Source: an uncultured Clostridia bacterium
GTDB taxonomy: Bacteria > Bacillota > Clostridia > Lachnospirales > CAMVHY01
Direction of reading: 5' to 3'
Assembly: GCA_947427385.1 (NCBI GenBank)
Contig: CANEHT010000003.1
Span: 48,001-95,900 of the forward strand
Length of the DNA stretch: 47,900 nucleotides
The notes below the pieces were generated by a model, which had not been told where the DNA came from, did not search any database, and saw only the letters and a program-made list of their open reading frames with translations. The position numbers and the translations under genes are program-made. Each line of letters opens with the position of its first letter. Positions within the stretch are counted from its first letter, which is position 1. This document shows, in pieces, positions 35,435 to 45,480 of the stretch.

Positions 35435-36814
35435 TTATTTAACTATATCAAAATATTTTTCCGTTTCAGCCAATACAATTGGCGCAAGGAAAATAAGCGC
35501 AATTAAATTTGAAATTGTCATTAACCCGGTTGTGATATCGCACAATTCCCAAACCAAATTTATATCTATTACCGACCCAATTAATATAGAAGCGAGGAAA
35601 ATAATTTTGTAAATTCCGATTAATTTATTGCCAAAAAGGAACTCAACAGCTTTCAAACCGTAATAAAAACAGCCGATTATAGTTGATATTGCAAAAAATA
35701 TTATACACAATGTGATAAAAATTTTTGCCATCGGCATTCCCATTGCAAATGCAAAAGATTTTGCAGTTAAAACTCCACCATTATCTAAATTTTTTAATCC
35801 ATCCAATCCAAATTTTAAAATTGCATTGCCATAAACAACTTTATCATAAACGTGTCCGGTTAAAATTACAATTGCGGTAAACGTGCAAATTAAAAATGAT
35901 GAAACGAAAACTTCTAAGATTCCGTACAAACCTTGCTCAACTGGTTCATTTAAATTTGATGCCGCATGAGCAATTGGTGCCGTACCAACTCCAGCTTCAT
36001 TTGAACTTGTACCGCGCGCAATTCCATAATGCATAGCGGCAAAAATTCCGTAGCCCAAAACGCCACCACCAAAACTTTTTAACCTAAATGCTTCTTGAAA
36101 AATTGACACAAAAGCACTCGGCACATATCTTATGTTTACTACAATAGCGAAAACGGAACCAACAATATATAAAAGTCCCATAATTGGAACAAGTTTTGCC
36201 GTAACTTTTCCGATGCTTTGCATCCCACCGATTACAACCAATGCGATGACAAAAGCAATTGTCACTCCTGTAAACAAATTTGGAACATAATCTTTCAAAA
36301 TAAGCGCAATAGAATTCACTTGCATAATATTTCCCGTTGTAAAAGCTACCATCGTCAAAAAAATTGCGAACAAATATGCCAATAGCGGAAATTTCAAACC
36401 ATTTTTTATGTAATACATCGGGCCGCCGCACCACTCACCCTTAGCATTTTTTTCACGAAATTTAAGTGCGAGAACAATCTCGGCATATTTAGTCATCATA
36501 CCGAAAAATGAAATTACCCACATCCAAAAAACTGAACCGGGCCCACCAGCAACAATTGCTGTCGAAACACCGACAATACTTCCGACACCAATAGTGTTTG
36601 CTAAAGAAGTAGTAACAGCTTGCCACGGAGTAAAAGCACCTTTAACATTTGAATGTTTTTTGTCAAAAATTATACCGATTGTTTTTTGAAACATAAATTT
36701 AAATTTACGAACCTGAAAAAAATTTGTTTTTACGGTAAAAAAAATCCCAAGTCCAAAAAGTAAAAAATACAATGGCGTCCAAATCATTGTGCTTATAAAT
36801 TTAGTAAAACTCAT
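35435..36814 (-). CDS. alsT: Sodium:alanine/glycine symporter (AGCS family), copy 2
   Basis: A 459-aa paralog of the downstream gene, aligned over its whole length: AFTPWQAVTTSLANTIGVGS, EWCGGPMYYIKNGLKFPLLA and ARGTSSNEAGVGTAPIAHA are shared with small changes. The signature differs (LANTIGVGSIVG versus LGSTVGTGNIVG in copy 1), close to the substrate/Na-binding region of the family. The two may differ in substrate or affinity (inference). It starts with a good promoter and a GGGGTG ribosome site. Tandem duplication is the simplest origin. Confidence 0.93.
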   Translation of the reverse strand: MSFTKFISTMIWTPLYFLLFGLGIFFTVKTNFFQVRKFKFMFQKTIGIIFDKKHSNVKGAFTPWQAVTTSLANTIGVGSIVGVSTAIVAGGPGSVFWMWVISFFGMMTKYAEIVLALKFREKNAKGEWCGGPMYYIKNGLKFPLLAYLFAIFLTMVAFTTGNIMQVNSIALILKDYVPNLFTGVTIAFVIALVVIGGMQSIGKVTAKLVPIMGLLYIVGSVFAIVVNIRYVPSAFVSIFQEAFRLKSFGGGVLGYGIFAAMHYGIARGTSSNEAGVGTAPIAHAASNLNEPVEQGLYGILEVFVSSFLICTFTAIVILTGHVYDKVVYGNAILKFGLDGLKNLDNGGVLTAKSFAFAMGMPMAKIFITLCIIFFAISTIIGCFYYGLKAVEFLFGNKLIGIYKIIFLASILIGSVIDINLVWELCDITTGLMTISNLIALIFLAPIVLAETEKYFDIVK

Positions 36815-36844
36815 AAAAAAAACACCCCAAAAACATTTCTTGAA

Positions 36845-36873
36845 ATTATAGCATAAATATTACAAAATTACAA
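36845..36873 (-). promoter_or_regulatory. Sigma-A promoter of symporter copy 2
   Basis: On the minus strand, -35 TTGTAA (36873-36868), a 17-bp spacer and a perfect -10 TATAAT (36850-36845), about 30 bp before the start. Confidence 0.7.
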
Positions 36874-36951
36874 GTAAAAAACGCTCTAAAAGAATGTTAC
36901 ATTACAAATTTATAATTAAATTATAAAAAATTAAAAACAAATTTTTTTAAC

Positions 36952-36983
36952 AAAAAAAGTCTCCGTAAGTTCGGAAACTTTTT
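36952..36983 (-). terminator. Rho-independent terminator after the decayed gene
   Basis: A stem of about 12 bp with one mismatch (AAAAAGT-TCCG type arms, loop TAAGTT), followed on the minus strand by seven T. It comes 10 bp after the last stop of the pseudogene and keeps its transcription out of the symporter promoter. Confidence 0.8.
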
Positions 36984-36993
36984 ATATGAAAAA

Positions 36994-38241
36994 TTAATTA
37001 TGTATTACTGATGTTTCTATTGAATTTTGTAAATCTGATTCAACTAAATTCGGTTGAAACTGATTTTCAATTTTTGCAACATTTTTATCTTTACTTTAAT
37101 ATAATTTTGAATAACTTTTTTCAAATATACTTATACTTTCAAATTTAAATCCACTATCTAAAAATCCATATCTGGCATTCCATTAATAAAATTATTTAAC
37201 CCAGCTTCAAATAATTGCTTACATTTTTATTACTATTTTTTTATTTATCAATATCACAAATATTAATTCCTTCAAGTAATACCGGTATATTTCCATCATT
37301 ATTCGACCATTTTTCAAATTTTCCCCTATATATTTTTAATAACTCAATTTTACTTTTGCCATATTCAACATTTTTCGAGCATAATGTTATAAAATCTAAA
37401 AATTCCTTTGGCTTTAACGACCCACTACTAGAAGTTCCTGTTTTTATATTTTCTCTATTAAAAATAACATAAAGCATTTTTTTAATTTGATCACAACTTA
37501 TTGATTGTTTTTTTACAAAATAATCAATTAATTCTATAACTTGAGAATTATCTAATTCTAAAAGTGTTTCTTGAGCAATTCGTGGAAAAAAATTAATTAA
37601 TTCCTCTAATTTGAAAAAATCAATCAACACAGTTTTTACATTTGCTATATCAGGTAATTCATTATAGCGTTCTTTTCTTAAGTAATCAAAAATTTTCTGC
37701 TTTGCAGATACATCCGTGTTTTTAAGGAAATTCTCATTCCAATTTTTGTTAAAATTCTTTACCAATTCCCACTGTTCATTTAAAGGTATCTTATTGTAAT
37801 TATAAATTTTTTCATCAGTATCTTTATAATACCAATAATTACTAGCTACACATTTCCAAGCAATAAATTTTTTTGAAAGTAAACGCTTAGCTTCAGGTTC
37901 ATTCTTGTGTTGATAAAGATAAGCCAAAAAAATGCAAAAGGTTTATAATTCAAGCAAAATCCAATTTTTTTTGGTACTTCTTTATCAAAATCAATATAAT
38001 CTTGATACCTCAGGATTTGTTCAGGCGGTATATTAAAAAGAATTTCAATATATTTATAATTATTTTGAGGCTTTCCTAATAATTGCAAAAAAATTTTAAA
38101 AGCATCTAAAGGAAATTCATTTCTCTCGAATAAGTTAATTAAATTCTCTACTTCGTTTTCACTTAACTCATAATTTTCACTATTACATTTTTCCTCTAAC
38201 CAATTTGCTACATTGTTAGCATCAATTGCAATTTCACTCAT
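36994..38241 (-). pseudogene. Decayed unknown gene with several frameshifts and stops
   Basis: From ATG 38241 (MSEIAID, with GGTGAG upstream) the frame runs to 37926-37932, where a run of seven A breaks it. One more base would join YKPFAFF to LAYLYQHKNEP, which continues coding to a stop at 37241. Beyond it coding-like frames go on in other phases: KQLFEAGLNNFINGMPDM, then after a run of five A (37160-37164) DSGFKFESISIFEKSY. A stop at 37096-37098 follows, then a tail ending ETSVIHN at 36994. Together it would have been about 415 residues. It has the same Asn/Lys/Glu composition, helical look and polar tail as the other unknowns. No family is recognised. The first break could be a sequencing error, but the others argue for decay. 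Confidence 0.7.
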
Positions 38242-38277
38242 AAAACTCACCGCTCTTACTTTTATTTTAATAATTTT

Positions 38278-38283
38278 ATTATA
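38278..38283 (-). promoter_or_regulatory. Possible -10 box of the decayed gene
   Basis: TATAAT on the minus strand 37 bp before the start codon, in a context (TTATAATAAAATT) like the promoters of the other unknown genes. Its -35 is poor, so activity is doubtful. Confidence 0.35.
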
Positions 38284-38303
38284 ACATAAAACTGATAGTT
38301 TAA

Positions 38304-38332
38304 TTGAATTTCAAAACGTTAACTAATAAAAT
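38304..38332 (+). promoter_or_regulatory. Sigma-A promoter of the glycosyltransferase gene
   Basis: -35 TTGAAT and -10 TAAAAT with a 17-bp spacer, 38 bp before the chosen start at 38370. This supports that start over an in-frame ATG at 38304, which would lie in the -35 box. Confidence 0.6.
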
Positions 38333-38369
38333 AAAATTTTGTGAGAAAAACTCAAGGAGTGAAGAATCT

Positions 38370-39314
38370 ATGCAAAATATTTTACACATGATAATTCCGT
38401 GCTATAACGAAGAAGCTGTATTAAATCAAACCGCTCAAATTTTATCGACAAAAATAAAAAAATTAATCGAGCAAAAAAAAATTTCTGCCGAAAGCAAAAT
38501 AATTTTTGTTGACGATGGTTCAAAAGATAAAACGTGGAACATTATTGAAAATTTAAACGCTAGCGACAAAATTTTTAGCGGCATAAAATTATCGCGTAAT
38601 CGTGGACATCAAAACGCACTTTTAGCCGGATTAATGACTGCCAAAAATTTTTGCGATTTCACTATCTCAATGGATGCAGATTTGCAAGATGATGTTGACG
38701 CAATCGACAAAATGATTGAAAAATACAATGCCGGAAATGAAATTGTTTACGGCGTACGAAACAAGCGTACGTCTGATACTTTCTTTAAACGTTTCACCGC
38801 CGAAAGTTTTTACAAATTAATTAAATTTTTGGGCGCCGATATTATTTTTAATCACGCTGATTTTCGTTTAATGAGTAAAAAAGTTTTGGACGAATTTGAA
38901 AATTTTCGTGAAGTAAATTTGTTTTTACGTGGCACCGTCCCCATGCTCGGATTTAAATCTGATATCGTAACTTATGAGCGTCACGAACGAACTGCTGGCG
39001 AAAGTAAATATCCATTAAAAAAGATGCTTGCATTCGCATGGGAAGGCATAACATCTTTATCAATTAAACCAATTAAATTCATAACGGCTCTCGGATTTTT
39101 TATCTTTATCGTGAGTTTAATTCTTTTTACATATTTTCTTTACCGATTTATAAATGGAAATATTATTTTCGGATGGATAAGTCTTTTAATTTCATTGTGG
39201 GGACTTGGCGGCTTACAACTTATTGCAATCGGAATAATTGGTGAATATATCGGGAAAATATATTTAGAAACGAAGCAACGTCCTCGATTTATTATCGAAA
39301 AATCTTTACTATAA
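38370..39314 (+). CDS. Membrane-anchored family 2 glycosyltransferase (DPM1/GtrB type)
   Basis: It is expected to move a sugar from a nucleotide to a polyprenyl phosphate carrier at the cytoplasmic face. Visible: HMIIPCYNEEAVL near the N-terminus, IFVDDGSKDKTW, SMDADLQDD (DxD-type metal site) and KLSRNRGHQNALLAG. Two C-terminal hydrophobic segments lie at about 235-260 and 272-300. 314 aa, typical. Start ATG 38370 follows AAGGAGTGA. It converges on the carboxypeptidase gene, with a 6-bp overlap of the two 3' ends. The sugar and the final polymer are unknown. Confidence 0.9.
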   Translation: MQNILHMIIPCYNEEAVLNQTAQILSTKIKKLIEQKKISAESKIIFVDDGSKDKTWNIIENLNASDKIFSGIKLSRNRGHQNALLAGLMTAKNFCDFTISMDADLQDDVDAIDKMIEKYNAGNEIVYGVRNKRTSDTFFKRFTAESFYKLIKFLGADIIFNHADFRLMSKKVLDEFENFREVNLFLRGTVPMLGFKSDIVTYERHERTAGESKYPLKKMLAFAWEGITSLSIKPIKFITALGFFIFIVSLILFTYFLYRFINGNIIFGWISLLISLWGLGGLQLIAIGIIGEYIGKIYLETKQRPRFIIEKSLL

Positions 39315-40460
39315 AAACCATTTCTTAATTAATTTGTTAATTATATTTTTAAGTGTAGCCTTATTAATTTTTTCAGCAGTAACTAATTCACTTGACCCAA
39401 TTCTTTTCCCGTCAATTAAATAAATAATTTCGCCGGCTTTAGTATTTTTTACTACCGGCGCATTTATTGCGTCAATTAATTTTATTTCGCTCTCAATTGA
39501 ATTTTTACTACCTTTTGGAATTACGGCACTTACTTCATTTTTTATAACGATATCAACTTCATCTTTCTCACCTTTATAAATTTTTACTTTACCTTTTATC
39601 GTACCGACAGGTTCACCTTTCATAATTTTATAATTCATAAATCCATAGTCTAATAATTTTGCGGCCTCACCAAATCTTGATGCAGGATTAGGCGCTCCCA
39701 TTATAACTGCAATTAAATTCATACCATCACGTTGAGCAGTTGCTGAAATACAAAATAAAGCTTTTGAAGTCGAACCAGTTTTTAATCCTGTCGCACCCGG
39801 ATATGATTTTATAAGTTTATTTGTATTTGAAAGACCAAATTGTTTTTCACCACGTCGAGTTTTATGCGTAATATTATCCATCCAAATTTTTGTCAAATCA
39901 AAAACTTGAGGATGTTTATTAATTAATTCACGACTCATTATTGCGATATCATTTGCAGAAGTTTCATGGCCATCCGTATCTAAACCACAGGCATTAAAAA
40001 AATTTGTATTACTCATACCTAATTTTTTTGCGCGCTCATTCATAAGTTGTACGAAATTTTCTTCACTTCCACCAATATATTCAGCCATTGCGACTGCGGC
40101 ATCATTAGCTGAAGCAATTACGATAGCTTTTAGTAAATCATAAACAGTTTGCTGCTCATATGGTTCAAGGAAAATTTGTGAGCCACCCATATTTGCAGCA
40201 TGCTCACTTACTGTAACCATATCGTCAGGTTTTATTTTCCCGCTATCTATCGCGTCATAGATTAATAAAATTGTCATGACTTTTGTAACGCTTGCAGGTG
40301 GAAGTTTTTCATGCGAATTTTTTTCGTACAAAATTTTACCGCTTGATGCCTCCATTAGTAATGCAGATTTTGCATCAATATTAAAATTTGGTTGTGCATC
40401 TACAAAATTTATATGTACCGCGAAAAAAATACAAATCAATGGAACTAATATTTTTTTCAT
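39309..40460 (-). CDS. D-alanyl-D-alanine carboxypeptidase (peptidase S11, DacA/DacF type)
   Basis: A low-molecular-weight penicillin-binding protein that trims D-Ala from peptidoglycan pentapeptides. Visible: an N-terminal signal peptide (about 1-22, cleaved after VDA), the SxxK motif PASVTK (S57 nucleophile, K60), SAN (117-119), LKTGST (KTG at 227-229), and a C-terminal beta domain with an amphipathic, Lys-rich end (NKLIKKWFL) for membrane docking. 383 aa, normal. GGAGGAG lies before the ATG. DacA and DacF cannot be told apart safely. Confidence 0.94.
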   Translation of the reverse strand: MKKILVPLICIFFAVHINFVDAQPNFNIDAKSALLMEASSGKILYEKNSHEKLPPASVTKVMTILLIYDAIDSGKIKPDDMVTVSEHAANMGGSQIFLEPYEQQTVYDLLKAIVIASANDAAVAMAEYIGGSEENFVQLMNERAKKLGMSNTNFFNACGLDTDGHETSANDIAIMSRELINKHPQVFDLTKIWMDNITHKTRRGEKQFGLSNTNKLIKSYPGATGLKTGSTSKALFCISATAQRDGMNLIAVIMGAPNPASRFGEAAKLLDYGFMNYKIMKGEPVGTIKGKVKIYKGEKDEVDIVIKNEVSAVIPKGSKNSIESEIKLIDAINAPVVKNTKAGEIIYLIDGKRIGSSELVTAEKINKATLKNIINKLIKKWFL

Positions 40461-40561
40461 AAAATCTCCTCCGTTTTAAATTCTACGGCTATACATAAAT
40501 TTTTATGCACGTTATAAATTCTTACTAAATAAAAAAAGTCGTCGAGCAAACTTGAAAAAAA

Positions 40562-40590
40562 TTGTTTTTTGTATTCTCTAATGCTATAAT
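40562..40590 (+). promoter_or_regulatory. Sigma-A promoter of dnaG-rpoD
   Basis: -35 TTGTTT and a perfect -10 TATAAT (preceded by TGC, an extended -10) with a 17-bp spacer, 30 bp before dnaG. Confidence 0.7.
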
Positions 40591-40619
40591 TCATTATTAA
40601 TATGTTTGGAGCGATTATA

Positions 40620-42326
40620 ATGATTTATTCAAACGAGGTGATTGAGCAAGTTCGTATGGCTAATGAAATCGTTGCATTGATTTCTTCATACTTACCTCTG
40701 AAACAAAAAGGTAATAATTATTTTGGACTTTGCCCTTTCCATAATGAAAAATCACCTTCGTTTTGCGTAAGTTCCGAACGCCAAATATATCATTGTTTTG
40801 GCTGTGGGGCATCTGGTAATGTCTTTACATTTATTATGCAAACTGAAAATTATAATTTTGGTGAGGCAGTTCGATTTTTAGCTGAACGCGCAAATTATAC
40901 TTTACCGGAATTTAAAAATGATGAAGCCGATAAGAATTTACGCTATAAAAATAAATTGATAGAAATGAATGCGGTAGCGGCACGTCATTTTTATCACAAC
41001 TTAACGGATTCACAATTTGCTTTACAATATTTATTTGACAGAAATATCAGTAAGACTTCAATCAAAAAATTTGGACTAGGCTATGCAAAATCTGATTTAT
41101 ATAATCATTTGCTAGCAAAAGGTTATGAAAAAAAAGATATTTTAGCAGCAGGCCTCGCCGTTGAAAATAAATCGGGAAAAATTTTAGATCGTTTCTTTAA
41201 TAGAATTATGTTCCCGATTTTTAATATTTATGGAAAAATAATTGGCTTTGGCGCCCGCACAATAAATGATTCTAAACCAAAATATTTAAATTCGCCCGAA
41301 ACAATTTTGTTTAACAAAAGCACTAACTTGTATAATATAAATTTGGCGTGCAAATCAAAGTCAAAACAATTAATCTTGACAGAAGGTTATATTGACGTCA
41401 TTAGCGTTTTTCAAGCTGGTTGCGAAAATGTTTGTGCCGCACTTGGAACCGCTTTCAATATCAAACATGCTCGACTTATAAAAAATCATTTCGATTCTGT
41501 AATTTTATTGTTCGATAGCGATGAGGCCGGTATAAAAGCAATTTTACGTGCAATTCCAATTTTAAATTCAGTCGGTATCGAATCAAAAGTTTTACAATTG
41601 CCAAATGCAAAAGACCCTGACGAATATATTAAAAAATTTGGCAGTGATTCGTTTAAAAATTTACTCAAAAATTCTGTGAATAGCTTCGACTTCCAAGTTA
41701 ATAATGTCAAAAAAAAATATGACTTAAATAATCCGGCCGATAAGGTAAAATTTACAAAGGAAACCGCACAAATAATTTCCGGCTTAAATGACACAATAAA
41801 AAAGGAAATTTACATAAATGAAATTTCAAAATCAATGCAAATTTCTTCCGACATTTTAAAAAATGAATTGGATAAATTTGAACCATTTGAATTTAAATTT
41901 GAAAATAAAAAAACAAACTCACAATTGCCAATTGATAAAGCTAAATCCGATTTTATCAATATCGTTGCAAAAAATCCTGATATCTATCCACAAATTGAAA
42001 AATATTTATCAGCAGATGATTTAGGTGGCGGTGTTTATTCTAAACTTTTGCAGCTTATTTATTCTTTTTACGATAGATCTTCCGATTTAAATCCCGCAAC
42101 TCTTATCAATTATTTTGAATTACCTGTTGAACAATCTTTGGCCGCTGAAATTTTAAACAACGATGTCGCCTACGATGACATTCAAAAAGCTTTGACCGAT
42201 ATTATTAAAATTATTAAGAAATATAATGTGGCACAAAAAATCTCTGCCGTAAGTGATATGGAAGATTTGAAAGCATTGCTTAGCGAGAAAAAAACTATTG
42301 AGCATTTTGAATTTCGAAAGGATTGA
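40620..42326 (+). CDS. dnaG: DNA primase DnaG
   Basis: It makes RNA primers at the replication fork. Visible: a zinc ribbon with C38, H41, C59, C62 ([11 protein letters not shown] and CFGCGASG), the catalytic core [19 protein letters not shown], the TOPRIM Glu in [10 protein letters not shown] and LLFDSDEAG, and a helical C-terminal helicase-binding domain. 568 aa, slightly short of 600. Start ATG 40620 follows GGAGCGATTATA. Its stop lies 5 bp before the rpoD start. Confidence 0.95.
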   Translation: MIYSNEVIEQVRMANEIVALISSYLPLKQKGNNYFGLCPFHNEKSPSFCVSSERQIYHCFGCGASGNVFTFIMQTENYNFGEAVRFLAERANYTLPEFKNDEADKNLRYKNKLIEMNAVAARHFYHNLTDSQFALQYLFDRNISKTSIKKFGLGYAKSDLYNHLLAKGYEKKDILAAGLAVENKSGKILDRFFNRIMFPIFNIYGKIIGFGARTINDSKPKYLNSPETILFNKSTNLYNINLACKSKSKQLILTEGYIDVISVFQAGCENVCAALGTAFNIKHARLIKNHFDSVILLFDSDEAGIKAILRAIPILNSVGIESKVLQLPNAKDPDEYIKKFGSDSFKNLLKNSVNSFDFQVNNVKKKYDLNNPADKVKFTKETAQIISGLNDTIKKEIYINEISKSMQISSDILKNELDKFEPFEFKFENKKTNSQLPIDKAKSDFINIVAKNPDIYPQIEKYLSADDLGGGVYSKLLQLIYSFYDRSSDLNPATLINYFELPVEQSLAAEILNNDVAYDDIQKALTDIIKIIKKYNVAQKISAVSDMEDLKALLSEKKTIEHFEFRKD

Positions 42327-42331
42327 TTGTA

Positions 42332-43573
42332 TTGAGTACGAATGATAAATCTACTGAAAATAAATCTAAAATTACTAAAAGTAAATCTAAAAAAAATAAA
42401 TCCGCTAAAAAAATTGATGAGAAAACTACAAAAATACCTGAAGATAAAATTACAAAAGTTACGGAAAATAAATCTGCAAAATCAGATGATAAAGAAGATG
42501 AAAAATCAGATGAAGCTGTATTAATGAATAAATTAAACGAATTACTCACTATCGCACGTAAAAATAAATTTACTATCGAATACAAACAAATTATCGATTA
42601 TCTCAATAAATTTGACCTCGATCCTGAATTCATTGAAAAAATTTATGAGTACTTTGACATAAATGGCATTACAATTATTGATAATGTCGATTTAATTGAA
42701 GCTGGCTCACAAAAAATTAATGAAAATCTTGAAGACGATAATATAAGTGTCGATGACCATATTCGTATGTATTTGAAAGAGATTGGTAAAATTCATTTGA
42801 TTAGCGCCGATGAAGAAATACGTCTCGCAAAACTTATTGAAAATGGCGATGAAGAAGCTAAGAAAAAATTAACTGAATCAAATTTACGTCTCGTTGTTAG
42901 CATCGCTAAAAGATACCTCGGCCGCGGTATGAATCTTTTAGATTTAATTCAAGAAGGAAATCTGGGACTTATCAAAGCGGTAGAAAAATTTGATTACCGA
43001 AAAGGATTTAAATTTAGTACTTATGCAACATGGTGGATTCGCCAATCAATCACACGTTCTATTGCCGACCAAGCTCGTACTATAAGAATTCCTGTACACA
43101 TGATTGAAACTATAAATAAATTAATCAGAACGTCGCGACAACTTTTACAAGATACGGGCCACGAACCAACGTCGGAAGAAATTGCACAAGAAATGCAAAT
43201 TTCAGTTGAGAGAGTAAATGAAATATTAAAGATTGCACAAGACCCAGTGTCTTTGGAGACACCACTTGGCGATGAAGAAGATACACGTTTAGCAGATTTT
43301 TTACCGGATGATGAAGCAGCATCACCAGCTGCTCAAGCAGATGTAGAACTTTTGAAGCGTGCGATTTCAGCGGCACTTGATTCATTAGATCAACGTGAAG
43401 CGAATGTTTTACGTATGCGCTATGGTTTAGACGGTTATAGAGCGCATACATTAGAAGAAGTTGGATTAGCGTTTAATGTAACACGTGAGCGAATACGACA
43501 GATTGAAGCGAAAGCATTACGGAAATTAAAACATCCGAGCCGTCGAAAAAAATTGGAAGGATTTTTCACATAA
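42332..43573 (+). CDS. rpoD: RNA polymerase primary sigma factor RpoD (SigA)
   Basis: The housekeeping sigma factor. Visible: a Lys/Ser/Glu-rich N-terminal extension (about 60 residues), region 1.2 [14 protein letters not shown], region 2 [12 protein letters not shown] and [20 protein letters not shown] (2.3-2.4 follow with [12 protein letters not shown]), region 3 [13 protein letters not shown], and region 4 RMRYGLDGY and [18 protein letters not shown]. 413 aa. The start is taken as TTG 42332 because AAAGGA ends 9 bases upstream; another TTG at 42323 directly touches that site. No ATG fits. It follows dnaG as in most Bacillota. Confidence 0.95.
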   Translation: MSTNDKSTENKSKITKSKSKKNKSAKKIDEKTTKIPEDKITKVTENKSAKSDDKEDEKSDEAVLMNKLNELLTIARKNKFTIEYKQIIDYLNKFDLDPEFIEKIYEYFDINGITIIDNVDLIEAGSQKINENLEDDNISVDDHIRMYLKEIGKIHLISADEEIRLAKLIENGDEEAKKKLTESNLRLVVSIAKRYLGRGMNLLDLIQEGNLGLIKAVEKFDYRKGFKFSTYATWWIRQSITRSIADQARTIRIPVHMIETINKLIRTSRQLLQDTGHEPTSEEIAQEMQISVERVNEILKIAQDPVSLETPLGDEEDTRLADFLPDDEAASPAAQADVELLKRAISAALDSLDQREANVLRMRYGLDGYRAHTLEEVGLAFNVTRERIRQIEAKALRKLKHPSRRKKLEGFFT

Positions 43574-43577
43574 AAAT

Positions 43578-43603
43578 AATCCGCAAATGCGGATTTTTTT
43601 TTA
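43578..43603 (+). terminator. Rho-independent terminator after rpoD
   Basis: Arms AATCCGC and GCGGATT around AAAT, followed by eight T. Confidence 0.9.
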
Positions 43604-43608
43604 CATTC

Positions 43609-43617
43609 TGCTATAAT
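43609..43617 (+). promoter_or_regulatory. Extended -10 promoter of holB-ricT
   Basis: TGCTATAAT, an extended -10, lies 22 bp before holB. No -35 is seen because the upstream bases are the rpoD terminator. Confidence 0.55.
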
Positions 43618-43639
43618 CAAATTTAAGTGAGGGGATAAG

Positions 43640-44608
43640 ATGTTTTCATTTGACAATGTTATTGGGAATCGCGAAAATATTTTAAATATGGAGATGTCGC
43701 TCAAAAACAAAAAAGTTTTCCACAGCTATATTGTTACTGGTGAAGAAGGCATTGGCAAATTATTTATAACAAATTGTTTTATCAAAAAGCTTCAATGTGA
43801 AACAAACGATGCGTGCGGCAATTGTTATTCATGCCGCTCATTTGAGCTTGGAAATAATCCTGACGTAATTTATGTAAAGCCAACCAAGGCAAATAATTTA
43901 AGCGTTGACGATATTCGCGAGCAAGTAAAATTAAATTCGTCAATAAAACCTTATACATGTCGATATAAAATTTTTGTGTTAGAAAACGCTGACAAAATGA
44001 CAGTCGCTGCACAAAATGCTTTACTCAAAATTTTGGAAGAACCACCGAATTTCCTAATATTTTTTTTACTCGGCGAAAATATCAAAAATTTTTTGCCAAC
44101 AATAATTTCGCGCTGCGCTATTATAAATATGAAACCTGTTCCAATTCCTGAAGTTAAAAAGTTTTTGACACAAAATGAAATTTCCGAGGACCTTGCACAA
44201 ATTTGCAGCGTATATTCACAAGGAAATATTGGTCGCGCTTTAAAATTAGCCAGCGATGAAAAATTTATTGTCATGCGTGAAAAAATTATTGAAATTATAA
44301 ATAGCTTGGCAAATTGTAATGTCGCAAACGCTTTACTTTTTGTTAATGAATTTGAAAATTTCAAAGACGATTTGAAAACAGTTTTTGACATAATTTATTT
44401 TTGGTACACCGATTTGATATTTTTTAAATCTACTAACAACGCGTCATTTATCTGTAGCACTGATAAATTGGAGCTAATCACCAAAAATAATGACAAAAAA
44501 CTTTATAGTAAAATAAATGCAATCGAAAAAGCTAAAAAATATTTGAGCCGCAATACAAATTTTAAATTAACTTTTAGCTCATTACTCTTAGTTTTAAGCG
44601 AGGTATAG
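43640..44608 (+). CDS. holB: DNA polymerase III delta' subunit
   Basis: A clamp-loader AAA+ subunit. Visible: FDNVIGNRENIL at the N-terminus, a degenerate P-loop GEEGIGKLFIT, zinc ligands in ACGNCYSCRSF, ENADKMTVAAQNALLKILEEPP (family signature) and sensor 1 TIISRCA. 322 aa. The ribosome site GAGGGGATAAG lies before the ATG. It is followed by ricT after 4 bp, as in many Bacillota. Confidence 0.94.
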   Translation: MFSFDNVIGNRENILNMEMSLKNKKVFHSYIVTGEEGIGKLFITNCFIKKLQCETNDACGNCYSCRSFELGNNPDVIYVKPTKANNLSVDDIREQVKLNSSIKPYTCRYKIFVLENADKMTVAAQNALLKILEEPPNFLIFFLLGENIKNFLPTIISRCAIINMKPVPIPEVKKFLTQNEISEDLAQICSVYSQGNIGRALKLASDEKFIVMREKIIEIINSLANCNVANALLFVNEFENFKDDLKTVFDIIYFWYTDLIFFKSTNNASFICSTDKLELITKNNDKKLYSKINAIEKAKKYLSRNTNFKLTFSSLLLVLSEV

Positions 44609-44612
44609 CAGT

Positions 44613-45425
44613 ATGAAAAATATTTTAGTTGTAAAATTTGATAACACCCGGCAGCCTTATTATTACGATGCAAATAATAAACAAATTTCACCAAATGATA
44701 ATGTTATTGTGCGCCACGAAGGTTATTTAAATTATGGCACTGTCAAAAATATTAAACTTTGTAACAAAAATATTGCACTGCCTAAAATAATTCGCATAGC
44801 AAATGATTACGACAAACAAAAATATCTTGACAATAAAAAATTTGAGAAACGTGCTTTGGATTTTTGTCGTTCACAAATAAAAAAATACGACCTCAAAATG
44901 AAATTAATCGGCGCTCACTTAACATTTGATAAGTCAAAAATTATTTTCAGTTTTATCGCTGAAAAACGTGTCGACTTTCGAATTTTGCTAAAAGATTTAG
45001 TCCACGAATTTAAAATTAAAATCGAACTTAAACACGTTGGCGTACGCGATGAAACTAAAAATATTTCGTCAATTGGAATTTGCGGACGACCACTTTGTTG
45101 TAATAAATTTTTGACAAAATTTGATACCGTTTCAATTAAAATGGCAAAAAATCAAGGCTTATCTCTAAACTCTATGAAAGTTTCCGGTAATTGTGGAAGA
45201 TTACTTTGCTGTCTCAATTATGAAGAAAAAATGTATGAAGAACTTGGCAAAAATACTCCACCTATCGGCAGCATTGTCAAAACTCCTGACGGCAACGGAA
45301 AAGTTATTTTCGTAAATGTTTTAATGCAAACAGTAAAAGTTGCGGTTAATAATGAAAAATCTGATGACCTAACAATTAAAATTTATCCGTTAAATGAAAT
45401 TGAATTTGAAAATAATAAAGCATAA
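44613..45425 (+). CDS. ricT: PSP1-domain protein RicT (YaaT)
   Basis: A component of the RicA-RicF-RicT complex, which in B. subtilis carries iron-sulfur clusters and guides RNase Y processing. Visible: the PSP1 domain with ELKHVGVRDETKNISSIGIC, then Cys-rich CGRPLCC and CGRLLCCLNYE (putative cluster ligands). 270 aa, normal. GAGG lies before the ATG inside the end of holB. A terminator follows. Confidence 0.92.
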   Translation: MKNILVVKFDNTRQPYYYDANNKQISPNDNVIVRHEGYLNYGTVKNIKLCNKNIALPKIIRIANDYDKQKYLDNKKFEKRALDFCRSQIKKYDLKMKLIGAHLTFDKSKIIFSFIAEKRVDFRILLKDLVHEFKIKIELKHVGVRDETKNISSIGICGRPLCCNKFLTKFDTVSIKMAKNQGLSLNSMKVSGNCGRLLCCLNYEEKMYEELGKNTPPIGSIVKTPDGNGKVIFVNVLMQTVKVAVNNEKSDDLTIKIYPLNEIEFENNKA

Positions 45426-45455
45426 AAAAAAATTCGCGATTGCGAATTTTTTTTG
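45426..45455. terminator. Bidirectional terminator between ricT and rpsT
   Basis: Arms AATTCGC (45431-45437) and GCGAATT (45442-45448) around GATT, with A8 on the left and T8 on the right. It can end both ricT (plus) and rpsT (minus). Confidence 0.88.
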
Positions 45456-45480
45456 ACAGAAATATATTTTTATAAATTTT

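Noticed and set aside
36084..36434. 116-codon reading frame inside symporter copy 2
   Set aside because: Same strand but another frame of a clear AGCS gene, with no start signal.
37215..37472. 85-codon plus-strand frame opposite the decayed gene
   Set aside because: Hydrophobic shadow of a Lys/Asn-rich minus-strand gene; no ribosome site.
43125..43451. 108-codon minus-strand frame opposite rpoD
   Set aside because: Antisense shadow of conserved sigma regions 3 and 4.
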